Positions 6,301 to 14,355 of a stretch of 14,535 nt of DNA are shown here, one piece after another. The first letter of the stretch is position 1, and each line of letters begins with the position of its first letter. The position numbers and the translations under genes were made by a program. The DNA is from Marinilabiliaceae bacterium UBA5213 (lineage in GTDB: Bacteria; Bacteroidota; Bacteroidia; Bacteroidales; Marinilabiliaceae), in NCBI GenBank assembly GCA_002412555.1, contig DHVH01000018.1:1-14535 (forward strand), in the 5' to 3' direction. The notes below the pieces were generated by a model. That model was not told the DNA's origin. It saw only the letters and a program-made list of their open reading frames with translations, and searched no databases.

Positions 6301-7455
6301 TTATTTTTGACTGATCATTGTTGACTGATTACTGCTCATTGGCTCTGAATAAATACGCCCTTTCCAGGTAATCTGCTTACCATTATTTAAATTGCTAATG
6401 GCCATCCTTGTCATGTTCCACAAGTGGGCAAAAAGCAAAAACAAGGCCAACTTTATTGGTTGGCGGCTGATACGGGCCACCCCCGCTTTCATGACTAAAA
6501 CAAGCAGTATTGAGAAGGCAAGCAACCACCAATGTCCCGCCAGTACAAAGAAAGGCATCCGAATCCAGGCTATGAGCACAAACAAGGTCATCCACATGCG
6601 ATGACCACCAAAAAAGTGGTGCATGTTGCGCGCAAATCCCTGAATGGCCTCCTCTCTGCTTGCATACATCCGGCACAACACATCCTCATTACCAGTTAAC
6701 ACAGCTATGGACTGTTTCTGAACCTTCATGGTCCTGGCAATAACAATATCCTCCACATTTTGGTTCCATACCTGTCGGTGCCATTCATGCCGACGATAAC
6801 CAGCAGCCTCGAAAAGCATAAACTGACCGTTGGCGGCCGACAAAGAGCGAAACCAGCCCAGTCTCACCGCTAGCAAAGGCAACATACTCAATAATATCCA
6901 ATTCATCACCGGCACTGTTTGCCGCTCCCCTTTGGATACCATGATTTGTTGCGGAAAGATAGACAGCAGCGACACCCGTTTTCGCAGGACATAGTCGATT
7001 GCTCTGGATAACGCATCCCTTTGCAGTCGCACATCCGCGTCCATAAACAGCAGCCAGTCGCCCGAAGCCCTTTTGGCCAGCTGGTAACAGGCAAAATTCT
7101 TGCCCATCCAACCCTGCGGCAACGCTTCACTATTAAAATACTTCATCGAAGGCCAATTCGCGGCAAAGTCTTTTAAAACCTCAACCGTGGCATCCGTGGA
7201 GTGATCATTGCAAACCAGGACTTCCAAATGGGGATATTTCAGGTTTTTTATATCGCTGAGTATAAAGGGCAGGTTATGGACTTCGTTGCGCGCAGGAATA
7301 AGAATGGAGACCAGGGGAACGGGACCATCGGAACCCTTCACCGATTTTGGAGGCAGGTGCAGCGGAGAGGACCAATTAACCAGGACCACCCCAAATCGCA
7401 GTAACAACATCGCCATGAGTCCCCAACTAATTATCACCAAAATATCCATCATCAT
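6301..7455 (-). CDS. Family 2 glycosyltransferase, probable carotenoid glycosyltransferase (CruC/CrtQ-like)
   Basis: This 384-residue membrane-associated GT-A enzyme has an N-terminal anchor (about 5-27), VSILIPARNE (49-58), CNDHSTD (82-88), the GWMGKNFA motif (115-122) shared with HpnB and CrtQ-type transferases, the metal-binding MDADV (138-142) and NVEDI (233-237), then three or four C-terminal membrane helices from about 288. It should transfer a sugar from a nucleotide sugar to a lipid hydroxyl at the inner membrane. The hydroxyl made by CruF is the obvious acceptor, as for CruC of green sulfur bacteria. Its start overlaps the acyltransferase stop as ATGA, so the two are translationally coupled. 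The C-terminal tail of about ten residues is written by 14-nt repeats and is probably not conserved. The sugar and acceptor are not readable from sequence. Confidence 0.85.
   Translation of the reverse strand: MMMDILVIISWGLMAMLLLRFGVVLVNWSSPLHLPPKSVKGSDGPVPLVSILIPARNEVHNLPFILSDIKNLKYPHLEVLVCNDHSTDATVEVLKDFAANWPSMKYFNSEALPQGWMGKNFACYQLAKRASGDWLLFMDADVRLQRDALSRAIDYVLRKRVSLLSIFPQQIMVSKGERQTVPVMNWILLSMLPLLAVRLGWFRSLSAANGQFMLFEAAGYRRHEWHRQVWNQNVEDIVIARTMKVQKQSIAVLTGNEDVLCRMYASREEAIQGFARNMHHFFGGHRMWMTLFVLIAWIRMPFFVLAGHWWLLAFSILLVLVMKAGVARISRQPIKLALFLLFAHLWNMTRMAISNLNNGKQITWKGRIYSEPMSSNQSTMISQK
6308..6335. repeat. Two 14-nt repeats inside the 3' end of the glycosyltransferase gene
   Basis: TGACTGATCATTGT (6308-6321) is followed directly by TGACTGATTACTGC (6322-6335). 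The period, 14 nt, is the same as in the tract 25 nt away, and the base composition (CTGA/CAGT-rich) is similar. These units encode the last residues of the glycosyltransferase, giving a low-complexity SSNQSTMISQK tail. Confidence 0.6.
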
Positions 7456-8069
7456 TCTTTTTTTTGAGCTTGCAGCAATAGCGACTGCTTGTAAAATTGT
7501 TCATAAGCTTCCTGCAAATCTCCGGCAGAACAGCCTTCAACTGAAGTCGCGCCCAAATACAAGGTCAGCACTGGTTTTCTGTGCGAGAAATAATCTGGTA
7601 GTGCCACATAAAACAACACCAGTTGAAGGCCCGCTTTTTTTATAATCTGTGCCACACCATTTTTAAAAGGCAAAACGCCAGCTGAGAGAGACCCTATCTC
7701 ACCCTGCGGATACATCACCACCAAATGGCCCGGTTGCTGCAGCAAGTTCGCAGCATAATTCAGCGAATGGACCATATCGCGACTGCCCGGATCAATGGAA
7801 AAGGCACCAATGCGCGTTAGAAAGCGACGGTGCTGCAACTGCGACTCCAACATCATGACATGTAGCTTTTTCTTCAAAATGCGTTTATTGAGGTAATACA
7901 TCCAGAAGCCATCCCACCAACTCACATGATTACCTATCACCAAATCGCTTTGCTCATGAACTGGCCAGCTTCCGACAACATCCATCCGACTAAAATCTTT
8001 TCTTAGTAAGGAATGTAAGTACCAATTAAAAAAAACATCATACATCCAATTATGGCGAGCTTCAATCAT
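7452..8069 (-). CDS. PlsC/LPLAT-family acyltransferase, probable carotenoid glycoside acyltransferase (CruD-like)
   Basis: This 205-residue acyltransferase has the catalytic HX4D block as NHVSWWD (47-53, His48 and Asp53), the acceptor-phase segment RIGAFSIDPGSRD (86-98) and YPQGE (120-124), a variant of the usual FPEG block. Enzymes of this family move an acyl group from acyl-CoA or acyl-ACP to a hydroxyl. The ATGA overlap with the downstream GT2 gene and the position after cruF argue for acylation of a carotenoid-bound sugar, as with CruD in Chlorobaculum or CrtO beside CrtQ in staphylococci. A glycerophosphate acyltransferase role is the main alternative, but such enzymes are seldom placed inside a crt cluster. 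There is a 69-nt gap to cruF. Confidence 0.82.
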   Translation of the reverse strand: MIEARHNWMYDVFFNWYLHSLLRKDFSRMDVVGSWPVHEQSDLVIGNHVSWWDGFWMYYLNKRILKKKLHVMMLESQLQHRRFLTRIGAFSIDPGSRDMVHSLNYAANLLQQPGHLVVMYPQGEIGSLSAGVLPFKNGVAQIIKKAGLQLVLFYVALPDYFSHRKPVLTLYLGATSVEGCSAGDLQEAYEQFYKQSLLLQAQKKE

Positions 8070-8138
8070 GCTAATAAACAGTTAATTATCAAAGGGGCCC
8101 AAACGATTGCTTTGGATCTTTTTTTACAAAAAAGCACT

Positions 8139-8792
8139 TTATAGAAAAAGGTTCAATACCAGGAAAAAGAGCATTTGCACCCAGAATAGACGCGCAGCCA
8201 CCGGCTTAACCGTTTTAATAGCCATCAGTTCCATGACACCCACAACAATCACCGCCACCACAAACCACATGAAATAATTTTGCAAGGGCACCAGCTCGTT
8301 GGCCCAGCTCCACATCCCCGTCTTCATGGCTACCGGCTCCATTATAAAATCAAACACCACCATGAGGGCAGCAGCAGAAAATGGCACCCAGCGCCTTAAA
8401 GCCTCAACGGATCGCACGATGGCTGTTGCACCATAGACCAGCACCAGCCAGTTGACCCCAATTAGCAAGGGCGTTTCAAAGAATTTAATGCCCAAGGATG
8501 GACCGTAAAAATAACTACCAAACAACATTCCGGTCTTGGTCCCTATCGCCTCAATAGCAAAGGTAAACAGCATCACCGCTAAAAATACCAGAACATGCCT
8601 CTGGTCGTACGGCCGATGAAACAGCAAAACCACATATAAATTGATCAGCACCGAAAAGGGTATCAAAGCCTCAAAAACAGGACGGGAAAAGGGAACCAAA
8701 AACCCCGCCAGCCCCACCAAATAGTATAAAATCAGAAAAAGCTTCACCTTTTTTTCGGTCAACTGCTTACTGTAAGAAACGATCCAACTCAT
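8139..8792 (-). CDS. cruF: Carotenoid 1,2-hydratase CruF (DUF422 family)
   Basis: This 217-residue polytopic protein of the CruF/DUF422 family has about six to seven membrane helices. Recognisable family segments are FAIEAIGTKTGMLFGSYFYG (about residues 78-97), FETPLLIGVNWLVLVYGA, VVFDFIMEPVAMKTGMWSW (145-163) and NYFMWFVVA. The acidic Glu and Asp in these segments (FAIE, FDFIMEP) are probably catalytic. CruF hydrates the psi end of gamma-carotene or lycopene to give a tertiary hydroxyl at C-1. The product is the substrate of CrtD, encoded 146 nt upstream, and of the glycosyltransferase downstream. The long gap from crtD holds no clear promoter, though a TATTTGTG-like box about 30 nt upstream could start a separate transcript. 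Confidence 0.9.
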   Translation of the reverse strand: MSWIVSYSKQLTEKKVKLFLILYYLVGLAGFLVPFSRPVFEALIPFSVLINLYVVLLFHRPYDQRHVLVFLAVMLFTFAIEAIGTKTGMLFGSYFYGPSLGIKFFETPLLIGVNWLVLVYGATAIVRSVEALRRWVPFSAAALMVVFDFIMEPVAMKTGMWSWANELVPLQNYFMWFVVAVIVVGVMELMAIKTVKPVAARLFWVQMLFFLVLNLFL

Positions 8793-8938
8793 TCTAGCTT
8801 ATTTTATGGTATCAAAAAGCAATATACACAAATACGATTAATCCTGCTTTACAAAAAACCTTTGAGAGCCTCAGTTTGCATTTAATTCATAGTTTAAAAG
8901 CATCCTGGTTTGAATTAGAGTTGATCTCCACCTCAAAA

Positions 8939-10408
8939 CTACTTTCCTTCCTCAATCAAAGCATCCACAATTTTTGCAGAGGCCAGACACAAAGGAATGC
9001 CCCCACCGGGATGCACACTTCCTCCCGTAAAGAAAAGATTTTTATACTTCCGGCTAAAGTTAGGGTGGCGCCTAAAAGCAGACAGGGGCGAGTTACTGCT
9101 ATGACCATACAATGATCCGTTAACCGATCCGGTTCTGTTTTCAATATCCTGTGGCGTGATCACACGCTCTGAATCAATGAGCGGCTCGATGGTTAAATCC
9201 AGTGCACTTTTAATTTTCCGCAAAGCAATCTGGCGTGCTTTCTGCGTTTCCTCCTCCCAGTCCTGTCCCACGTTTTCTGGCGCATTGACCATCACAAACC
9301 AATTTTCGCATCCATCAGGGGCGTCCGTTTCTACGACCTTTTTACTGATAAAAATATAGACCGTTAAATCATCGGCCAGCACCTTGGTTTTGAACAGCCC
9401 GTCAAATTCCGCTTTATAGTCGGCACTAAAAAGGATATTATGGACATGCAGAGCAGACATCGTTCGCACCCCCCAATAAAAAATCAGAGCTGAAGAGGAC
9501 CGCTCCCGTTTCATCAATGGCCGAAACATGCGGGCATTGGGCATAATATCCCGGTAGAATAAGGTGATATCTGTATTATTGACCACTAGGTCGGCCGGGT
9601 AAACCGAATCCATTGTTTTTACGCCTGTCACCTGACGCCCTTTTGTCAGCAAACCAGTCACTTCTGTATTAAAAAAGAACCGAACCCCCACCTCATCAGC
9701 CAGCTTCTTTAAAGCTAGGATAATCCCGAAAAGACCATTCTCAGGAAAATAGGCGCCTGTGTTATGTTCCAGATGCGCAATCATATTGAGAGTCGCCGGT
9801 GCCCTGTATGGATCGCTGCCATTGTAGGTGGCATACCTGTCGAACAGCTGAACCAGTCGACTATCACCAAAACACCTGACATTTCGTTGATGCATGGAAG
9901 TAAAAGCATCCATGTGGGGCAGCGCACGCATGCCCTTTCGTCCGGCTTCACTGGTATAGGTCGATGGTTTATGCAAAGACCTAAACAGAAAAACCTCGGC
10001 CGCATGATCGTATAAAAAGGACTGCTTTTCAAGGTATTGCACCACCTTTTCCCGCTTCACACCCGTCTTTTCCACTTCATCCAAAAACCACGCCTTATCG
10101 CTCCATGCCTTCAGGTTTAACCCGTCCGGGAAAAAATAATTGCAAGACATGGGCAGCGTCATCACCTTCAAATAGTCGTCCCGCTTTTTTCCAAACAATT
10201 CAAACAGTTCATCCACCAAATAAGGAAGCGTAAACAACGAAGGCCCCATGTCAAACCGGTAGCCTGCTTCATTAAACTGAGCCACCTTTCCTCCGGGCGC
10301 TCCCGACTTTTCAAGTACGGTCACACTGTAGCCCTTGGCAGTCAAACGCAAGGCTGAAGCCAATCCCCCAATTCCACTACCAATCACACAAGCTACTAAT
10401 TTCTCCAT
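8939..10408 (-). CDS. crtD: 1-Hydroxycarotenoid 3,4-desaturase CrtD
   Basis: This 489-residue FAD-dependent desaturase of the CrtI family has the N-terminal dinucleotide-binding fold GSGIGG (10-15) ending VLEK (31-34), FDMGPSLFT (52-60), and the C-terminal flavin motif FTGGSVHPGGGIPL (about 460-473). The GGSVHPGGGIPLCLASAKIV wording is typical of CrtD rather than of phytoene desaturase. It should introduce the C-3,4 double bond into the 1-hydroxylated psi end made by CruF, extending the chromophore. It is the first gene of the minus-strand tailoring run and is divergent from crtI across 194 bp. A methoxyneurosporene-type or second phytoene desaturase role is the alternative; the cruF linkage favours CrtD. 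Confidence 0.88.
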   Translation of the reverse strand: MEKLVACVIGSGIGGLASALRLTAKGYSVTVLEKSGAPGGKVAQFNEAGYRFDMGPSLFTLPYLVDELFELFGKKRDDYLKVMTLPMSCNYFFPDGLNLKAWSDKAWFLDEVEKTGVKREKVVQYLEKQSFLYDHAAEVFLFRSLHKPSTYTSEAGRKGMRALPHMDAFTSMHQRNVRCFGDSRLVQLFDRYATYNGSDPYRAPATLNMIAHLEHNTGAYFPENGLFGIILALKKLADEVGVRFFFNTEVTGLLTKGRQVTGVKTMDSVYPADLVVNNTDITLFYRDIMPNARMFRPLMKRERSSSALIFYWGVRTMSALHVHNILFSADYKAEFDGLFKTKVLADDLTVYIFISKKVVETDAPDGCENWFVMVNAPENVGQDWEEETQKARQIALRKIKSALDLTIEPLIDSERVITPQDIENRTGSVNGSLYGHSSNSPLSAFRRHPNFSRKYKNLFFTGGSVHPGGGIPLCLASAKIVDALIEEGK

Positions 10409-10483
10409 CTCTTACTAATATTATAGTTCAATGATCTATTAACCTAACGATCTATTGTAATATGCGTTTAAAAAAAAATGAAA

Positions 10484-10516
10484 TTGTTTAATCTTTTTTT
10501 AGTTTTTATTAAACAA
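10484..10516. promoter_or_regulatory. Inverted repeat between crtD and crtI (candidate operator)
   Basis: TTGTTTAAT (10484-10492) and ATTAAACAA (10508-10516) are perfect 9-nt inverted arms separated by 15 nt. Further GTTTAA copies lie at 10466-10471 and 10533-10538, the latter in GTTTAATGTACGCTAAAT. The site is midway in the 194-bp divergent region, where it could control both crt directions. No good TTTG-N21-TAnnTTTG promoter was found for either gene here, which suggests an activator or alternative sigma factor. The T-rich spacer means some of the symmetry could be compositional. Confidence 0.45.
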
Positions 10517-10602
10517 ACATAGCGACTAAATGGTTTAATGTACGCTAAATATAAGCCCATTATTGGTAAGTAATCCATAACTTGCTGTAACAAAAACAAT
10601 AT

Positions 10603-12087
10603 ATGAACCCAAAGAAAGTACTCATCGTTGGCTCAGGACTCGGAGGTCTCACCACCGCATTGCGGCTGGCCACCAAAGGTTTTGAGGTAAGCATTCTGGA
10701 AAAACACCACCAGGCTGGCGGTCGCTTAAACCTCCTGGAAAAAGACGGGTTTAAGTTTGACCTGGGGCCCACTTTTTTCAGCATGAGCTATGAGTTTGAT
10801 GAGCTGGTAAAAAGTACCGGCATTGCCTATCCCTTTGAGTTCATTGAGCTGGAGCCCCTTTTTACCGTAAATATAGATGGTATTGAAAAGACCTTTACTA
10901 TTTACAAAGACCTGGAAAAGCTCGCCGCCCAATTCGAAGGCATAGAGCCCCATTTCAGGGAAAAGATGGAAAAGCATCTGGACAAGACAGAGACGCTTTA
11001 CAACGACACCATCAACCGCATTATTCACCGCAACTTTAACTCCTTTCCCGAATATCTGTTACAGCTGACCAGAGTGCCTTTGAAACATGGGCCGCTCATC
11101 TTCAAATCCATGTGGAAAGAGCTGTGCGAGAGTTTCGAGTCCAAAGAAGCACGCATGATTTTTTCCTTAGTCGGATTTTTTCTGGGTGCCACGCCCTTTG
11201 ACACCCCCGCCATCTTCTCGCTGCTCAACTACATTGAAATGCGGCACGATGGCTATCACAATGTGAAAGGCGGCATGTACCAGATCGTTGTCGGCTTGCT
11301 CAAAGAGCTGAAAGAAAAGGGCGTCACCATTCACTACAACACGGAGATCACCTCGGCCACGGAAGTCAATGGGCAGTTGAAATCTCTGACCGACAGTCAG
11401 GGCCGTGAATGGACCTCCGATTATTTCGTCATCAATGCAGACGCAGCCTGGTTTAGAGGCGCCATTTTCAACCGGCCCAAATTCAGTCCCAAAAAGCTGG
11501 ATAAGTTGAAATGGACCATGGCCCCTCTAACCGTCTATCTGGGGATTAAAGGAAAACTTGACAATCTGCAACATCATAACTATTTTTTAGGGAGCAATTT
11601 TGATGAATACGCCAAAGGCGTATTCAAGAACCAGGTATCCTTTCAGAAGCCTTATTACTATGTGAATGTGCCCTCCAAAAACAATCCCGACTCAGCCCCT
11701 GAGGGACATGAAAGTCTTTACATCTTATGCCCCTCGCCTGATTTGCGGTTTAAACCCGACTGGAGCGACCGGGAAGCCATCGTCCAGAATATTATTGACG
11801 ACCTGTCGCAACGCAGCGGATATAAGCTCAATGAAATGATTGTGAGCAAGACCATCCTGTCGCCCGAGCATTGGGGGGAGATGTTTAATTTATATAAAGG
11901 CAGCGGATTGGGATTGGCGCACGACATGAACCAGATTGGCTGGTTTAGACCAGCCAACAAGGATGAAAAGTTGAACAATGTTTATTACGTAGGGGCCTCA
12001 ACCATACCCGGCACTGGTCTGCCCATGACCGTTATCAGTGGCAAACTGACGACAGAGCGATTATTAAGTGATTTGAAAAGCTTGTAA
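10603..12087 (+). CDS. crtI: Phytoene desaturase CrtI
   Basis: This 494-residue flavoprotein desaturase has GSGLGG (10-15) with ILEK (31-34), FDLGPTFFS (52-60), a central YHNVKGGMYQIVVGLLKEL segment and the C-terminal FAD motif YVGASTIPGTGLPM (about 462-475). It should convert phytoene to lycopene (or neurosporene) at the inner membrane. The next gene is crtB, 18 nt away, so they form an operon. The C-terminal STIPGTGLPM differs from the more usual STHPGNGVPM wording, and the product could instead be a CrtN-like or otherwise specialised desaturase. The crtB linkage and the separate CrtD gene support the CrtI call. It is an ancient paralogue of crtD, transcribed in the opposite direction. Confidence 0.85.
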   Translation: MNPKKVLIVGSGLGGLTTALRLATKGFEVSILEKHHQAGGRLNLLEKDGFKFDLGPTFFSMSYEFDELVKSTGIAYPFEFIELEPLFTVNIDGIEKTFTIYKDLEKLAAQFEGIEPHFREKMEKHLDKTETLYNDTINRIIHRNFNSFPEYLLQLTRVPLKHGPLIFKSMWKELCESFESKEARMIFSLVGFFLGATPFDTPAIFSLLNYIEMRHDGYHNVKGGMYQIVVGLLKELKEKGVTIHYNTEITSATEVNGQLKSLTDSQGREWTSDYFVINADAAWFRGAIFNRPKFSPKKLDKLKWTMAPLTVYLGIKGKLDNLQHHNYFLGSNFDEYAKGVFKNQVSFQKPYYYVNVPSKNNPDSAPEGHESLYILCPSPDLRFKPDWSDREAIVQNIIDDLSQRSGYKLNEMIVSKTILSPEHWGEMFNLYKGSGLGLAHDMNQIGWFRPANKDEKLNNVYYVGASTIPGTGLPMTVISGKLTTERLLSDLKSL

Positions 12088-12105
12088 CACATTAACTGAT
12101 TCACC

Positions 12106-12939
12106 ATGGACAACTACCGTAAAAACAACCTCAGGTGCAGCATCAATACGACCCGCATTTATAGCACATCCTTTTCGCTGGGGGTACGGCTGCTCGACAA
12201 GCAATACCGCGACCATATTTACAGCATTTATGGTTTTGTGCGTTATGCCGACGAAATAGTGGATACCTTTTTGGAGCATGACCGGGCCACCTTGCTCGAT
12301 GAGTTTCGTGTCGATGCCTGGAAGGCCATTGAGCGGGGCATCAGTCTCAACCCAATTCTCGACAGTTTTCAGCACACCGTGAACGAGTGCCACATTGACC
12401 ATGCCCTGATCGAAGCCTTTTTGAACAGCATGGAAATGGACCTGCACTATCAAAAGTACAGCAAAAAAGAGCTGGAAAAATACATTTATGGCTCGGCCGA
12501 GGTGGTGGGCCTAATGTGCCTGCGCGTATTTTATGTGAATGATGACAAAGCTTTTGAGGAGCTGAAATACCCGGCGCAAAAGCTGGGACAAGCCTTCCAA
12601 AAAGTCAACTTCCTGCGCGATGCGCAGGATGACTACCAAAACAAAGGGCGCGTCTATTTCAAAAACATTGATTTCTCCAACTTCACCCCTGAAGCCAAGC
12701 GACGCATTGAAGCGGAGATACAGGCGGATTTTGACGAAGCCTTTAAGGGTATCGTCCGACTTAAATCACAGGTTCGTTTAGGCGTTTATCTGGCCTATCG
12801 CTATTACCTGAATCTCTTTTTCAAGATCAAATACGCTAAACCGGAAGCCATACTCAAGCAACGCTACCGCGTTTCCAATCCCCAAAAGGGTGTGCTGATG
12901 TTCAAAGCCTCGGTTCGCAATGCCATGGGCTTGTTCTAA
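12106..12939 (+). CDS. crtB: Phytoene synthase CrtB
   Basis: This 277-residue squalene/phytoene synthase family enzyme condenses two geranylgeranyl diphosphates to phytoene. The two Asp-rich substrate motifs are DEIVD (Asp49-Asp53) and RDAQDD (Asp172, Asp175, Asp176). Other family blocks are YSTSFSLGVRLL, IYSIYGFVRYADE, GISLNPILDSFQ, YIYGSAEVVGLMCL and AFQKVNFLRD. The length is normal for Bacteroidota CrtB. C30 synthases (CrtM) share these motifs, so a C30 pathway is not excluded, but the wording is that of Bacteroidota CrtB. Its TAA stop overlaps the stop codon of the convergent outer-membrane protein gene, leaving no intergenic terminator. Confidence 0.93.
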   Translation: MDNYRKNNLRCSINTTRIYSTSFSLGVRLLDKQYRDHIYSIYGFVRYADEIVDTFLEHDRATLLDEFRVDAWKAIERGISLNPILDSFQHTVNECHIDHALIEAFLNSMEMDLHYQKYSKKELEKYIYGSAEVVGLMCLRVFYVNDDKAFEELKYPAQKLGQAFQKVNFLRDAQDDYQNKGRVYFKNIDFSNFTPEAKRRIEAEIQADFDEAFKGIVRLKSQVRLGVYLAYRYYLNLFFKIKYAKPEAILKQRYRVSNPQKGVLMFKASVRNAMGLF

Positions 12940-14294
12940 AATAAGTAATTCAGTCCCACATAAAAGCCGGAGTCGCCGTCCTGACGGTCAACGGCACGAC
13001 CGTAATCGACGGCAATGATAAAATTGCGGTTCATGGCGATGCGCAGTCCCAGTCCGTAACTTAGGTGCAGCGCTTCCGAGCCAAAGTCGAAGTAGTCATC
13101 GGGGTTCTCAGTCATGAGTGGTAATCGGTCCTCTCCTTCAATGAGCGCCGTGGACCGTCCCGCATCCAAAAAAGTGTTCACCCCCATGTAAAAGGACTGT
13201 TTGATAAAATTGAAATAGAGCGCCTTCCAACGCAGTTCTAAATTCCCAAACAGCATCCCATCACCCACCACGCGGTTGCGCTTGATGCCGCGCAGACTAC
13301 GGACACCGCCCAGTCCGGTCGATGTAGCACCCGTCATTACCGTGGTAATCACCTGCGACTGGTAATAAAAGGGCACTTGGCCCCAAAGCGTCTGCTGCCA
13401 GCCCAGTCGGTAAGCCAGCGAAAGATCCTCCGGAATCAAAGTAAAATATTGCCGATGGGTAATGGCCAATTTGCCAAACCCACTTTCAGCCCCCAGGAAC
13501 TCAGGAGCAGCCACCAGCACGGCCTCAGTCCACACCCCCTTCATGGGATTAGGCCGGTTATCACGTGTATCGAAACTAAAGCCACCTTTCAATTCAGGGA
13601 TGAAACCGCCGTCGGCTTCGTCGGGCGAAATCAGTCCCCATTCAATGTACTTTTCATATAAACCAGGTTGTTCCTCCACCGAAGGCAAAAGATCCGCTTC
13701 GTCCTTTCCCTTATTCATACGATCTACATCTACAGAGCCAATATCGAAATTCAGCAGATTAAGCCCGGCAATCCAACCCCAGCCATTCTCCCCAATGGCG
13801 CCCTGCAAGTCCGTCTTAAAACGGAACAGATTGTGGGCCATTTTATAAAATAGGCGGCTGCGGTAATCGGCCGAAGTCTCGTCCTCCCAATCCCTATTGT
13901 AAACTGCTTCATAACCGTTAAAACCATAAAAATCGTAGGACTGCTCCGGCATATAGGTCAGATCGGTCGTCACCCGCAAGCCCTCCATCAAGCGATCCGA
14001 ATCATAGTAAAAGCGGAAGAGGCCACTGCCCTTAGTGTAACGAGAAATTTCAAAATACAGCGAGTGATCGTATAGCGGGTAGCGACTACCATCACCGTAC
14101 TGGAAAAGGTTAACCAGTCCACCATACTGAAAACCCAAATCGGCATCGAAGGAAACAGCCGGCAAAACCCCGAAATTCCAGCCTGTTTTAACGTCGGCTT
14201 TAGCATGGTCCTGCGCCAGCAGAGCTAGGGTAGGCAGCAAAAACAGCAAGACAAAAGCAGCATATAACTTCCACCTGCGAATCAAATATTTCAT
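12936..14294 (-). CDS. Omp85/BamA-superfamily outer membrane beta-barrel protein (no POTRA domains)
   Basis: This 452-residue protein has a signal peptide (about 1-28, basic start, long hydrophobic core, cleavage near ALLAQ) followed by alternating aromatic strands through to a C-terminal YVGLNYLF ending in Phe, the outer-membrane beta-signal. GGVRSLRGIKRNRVVGDG corresponds to the conserved (V/L)RG motif on L6 of Omp85 barrels, and FSFDTRDNRPNPMKG is the typical first barrel strand block of surface antigen D15 proteins. There is no room for POTRA repeats; roughly 190 residues precede the D15-like region and also look strand-rich. Small barrels of this kind occur widely in Bacteroidota without an assigned function. 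It converges on crtB with overlapping stops and is probably unrelated to pigment synthesis. Confidence 0.82.
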   Translation of the reverse strand: MKYLIRRWKLYAAFVLLFLLPTLALLAQDHAKADVKTGWNFGVLPAVSFDADLGFQYGGLVNLFQYGDGSRYPLYDHSLYFEISRYTKGSGLFRFYYDSDRLMEGLRVTTDLTYMPEQSYDFYGFNGYEAVYNRDWEDETSADYRSRLFYKMAHNLFRFKTDLQGAIGENGWGWIAGLNLLNFDIGSVDVDRMNKGKDEADLLPSVEEQPGLYEKYIEWGLISPDEADGGFIPELKGGFSFDTRDNRPNPMKGVWTEAVLVAAPEFLGAESGFGKLAITHRQYFTLIPEDLSLAYRLGWQQTLWGQVPFYYQSQVITTVMTGATSTGLGGVRSLRGIKRNRVVGDGMLFGNLELRWKALYFNFIKQSFYMGVNTFLDAGRSTALIEGEDRLPLMTENPDDYFDFGSEALHLSYGLGLRIAMNRNFIIAVDYGRAVDRQDGDSGFYVGLNYLF

Positions 14295-14355
14295 CGTCTC
14301 AAATTATTTCAAATTTCAAACGAAGGTACAAATTTCTCTTAGGGTTTGTAATGTT

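Noticed and set aside
6241..6335. CRISPR-like array
   Set aside because: Units are only 14 nt, directly abutting and without spacers, and no cas genes are nearby.
8118..8134. CTTTTTTTACAAAAAAG hairpin just after the cruF stop as a terminator
   Set aside because: The stem is almost only A-T pairs with no following T-run, and the downstream acyltransferase belongs functionally to the same cluster; it is probably just A/T-rich spacer.
13462..13848. Plus-strand open frames opposite the outer-membrane protein gene
   Set aside because: The minus-strand frame has a signal peptide, Omp85 motifs and a C-terminal Phe; the opposite frames are shadows without motifs.
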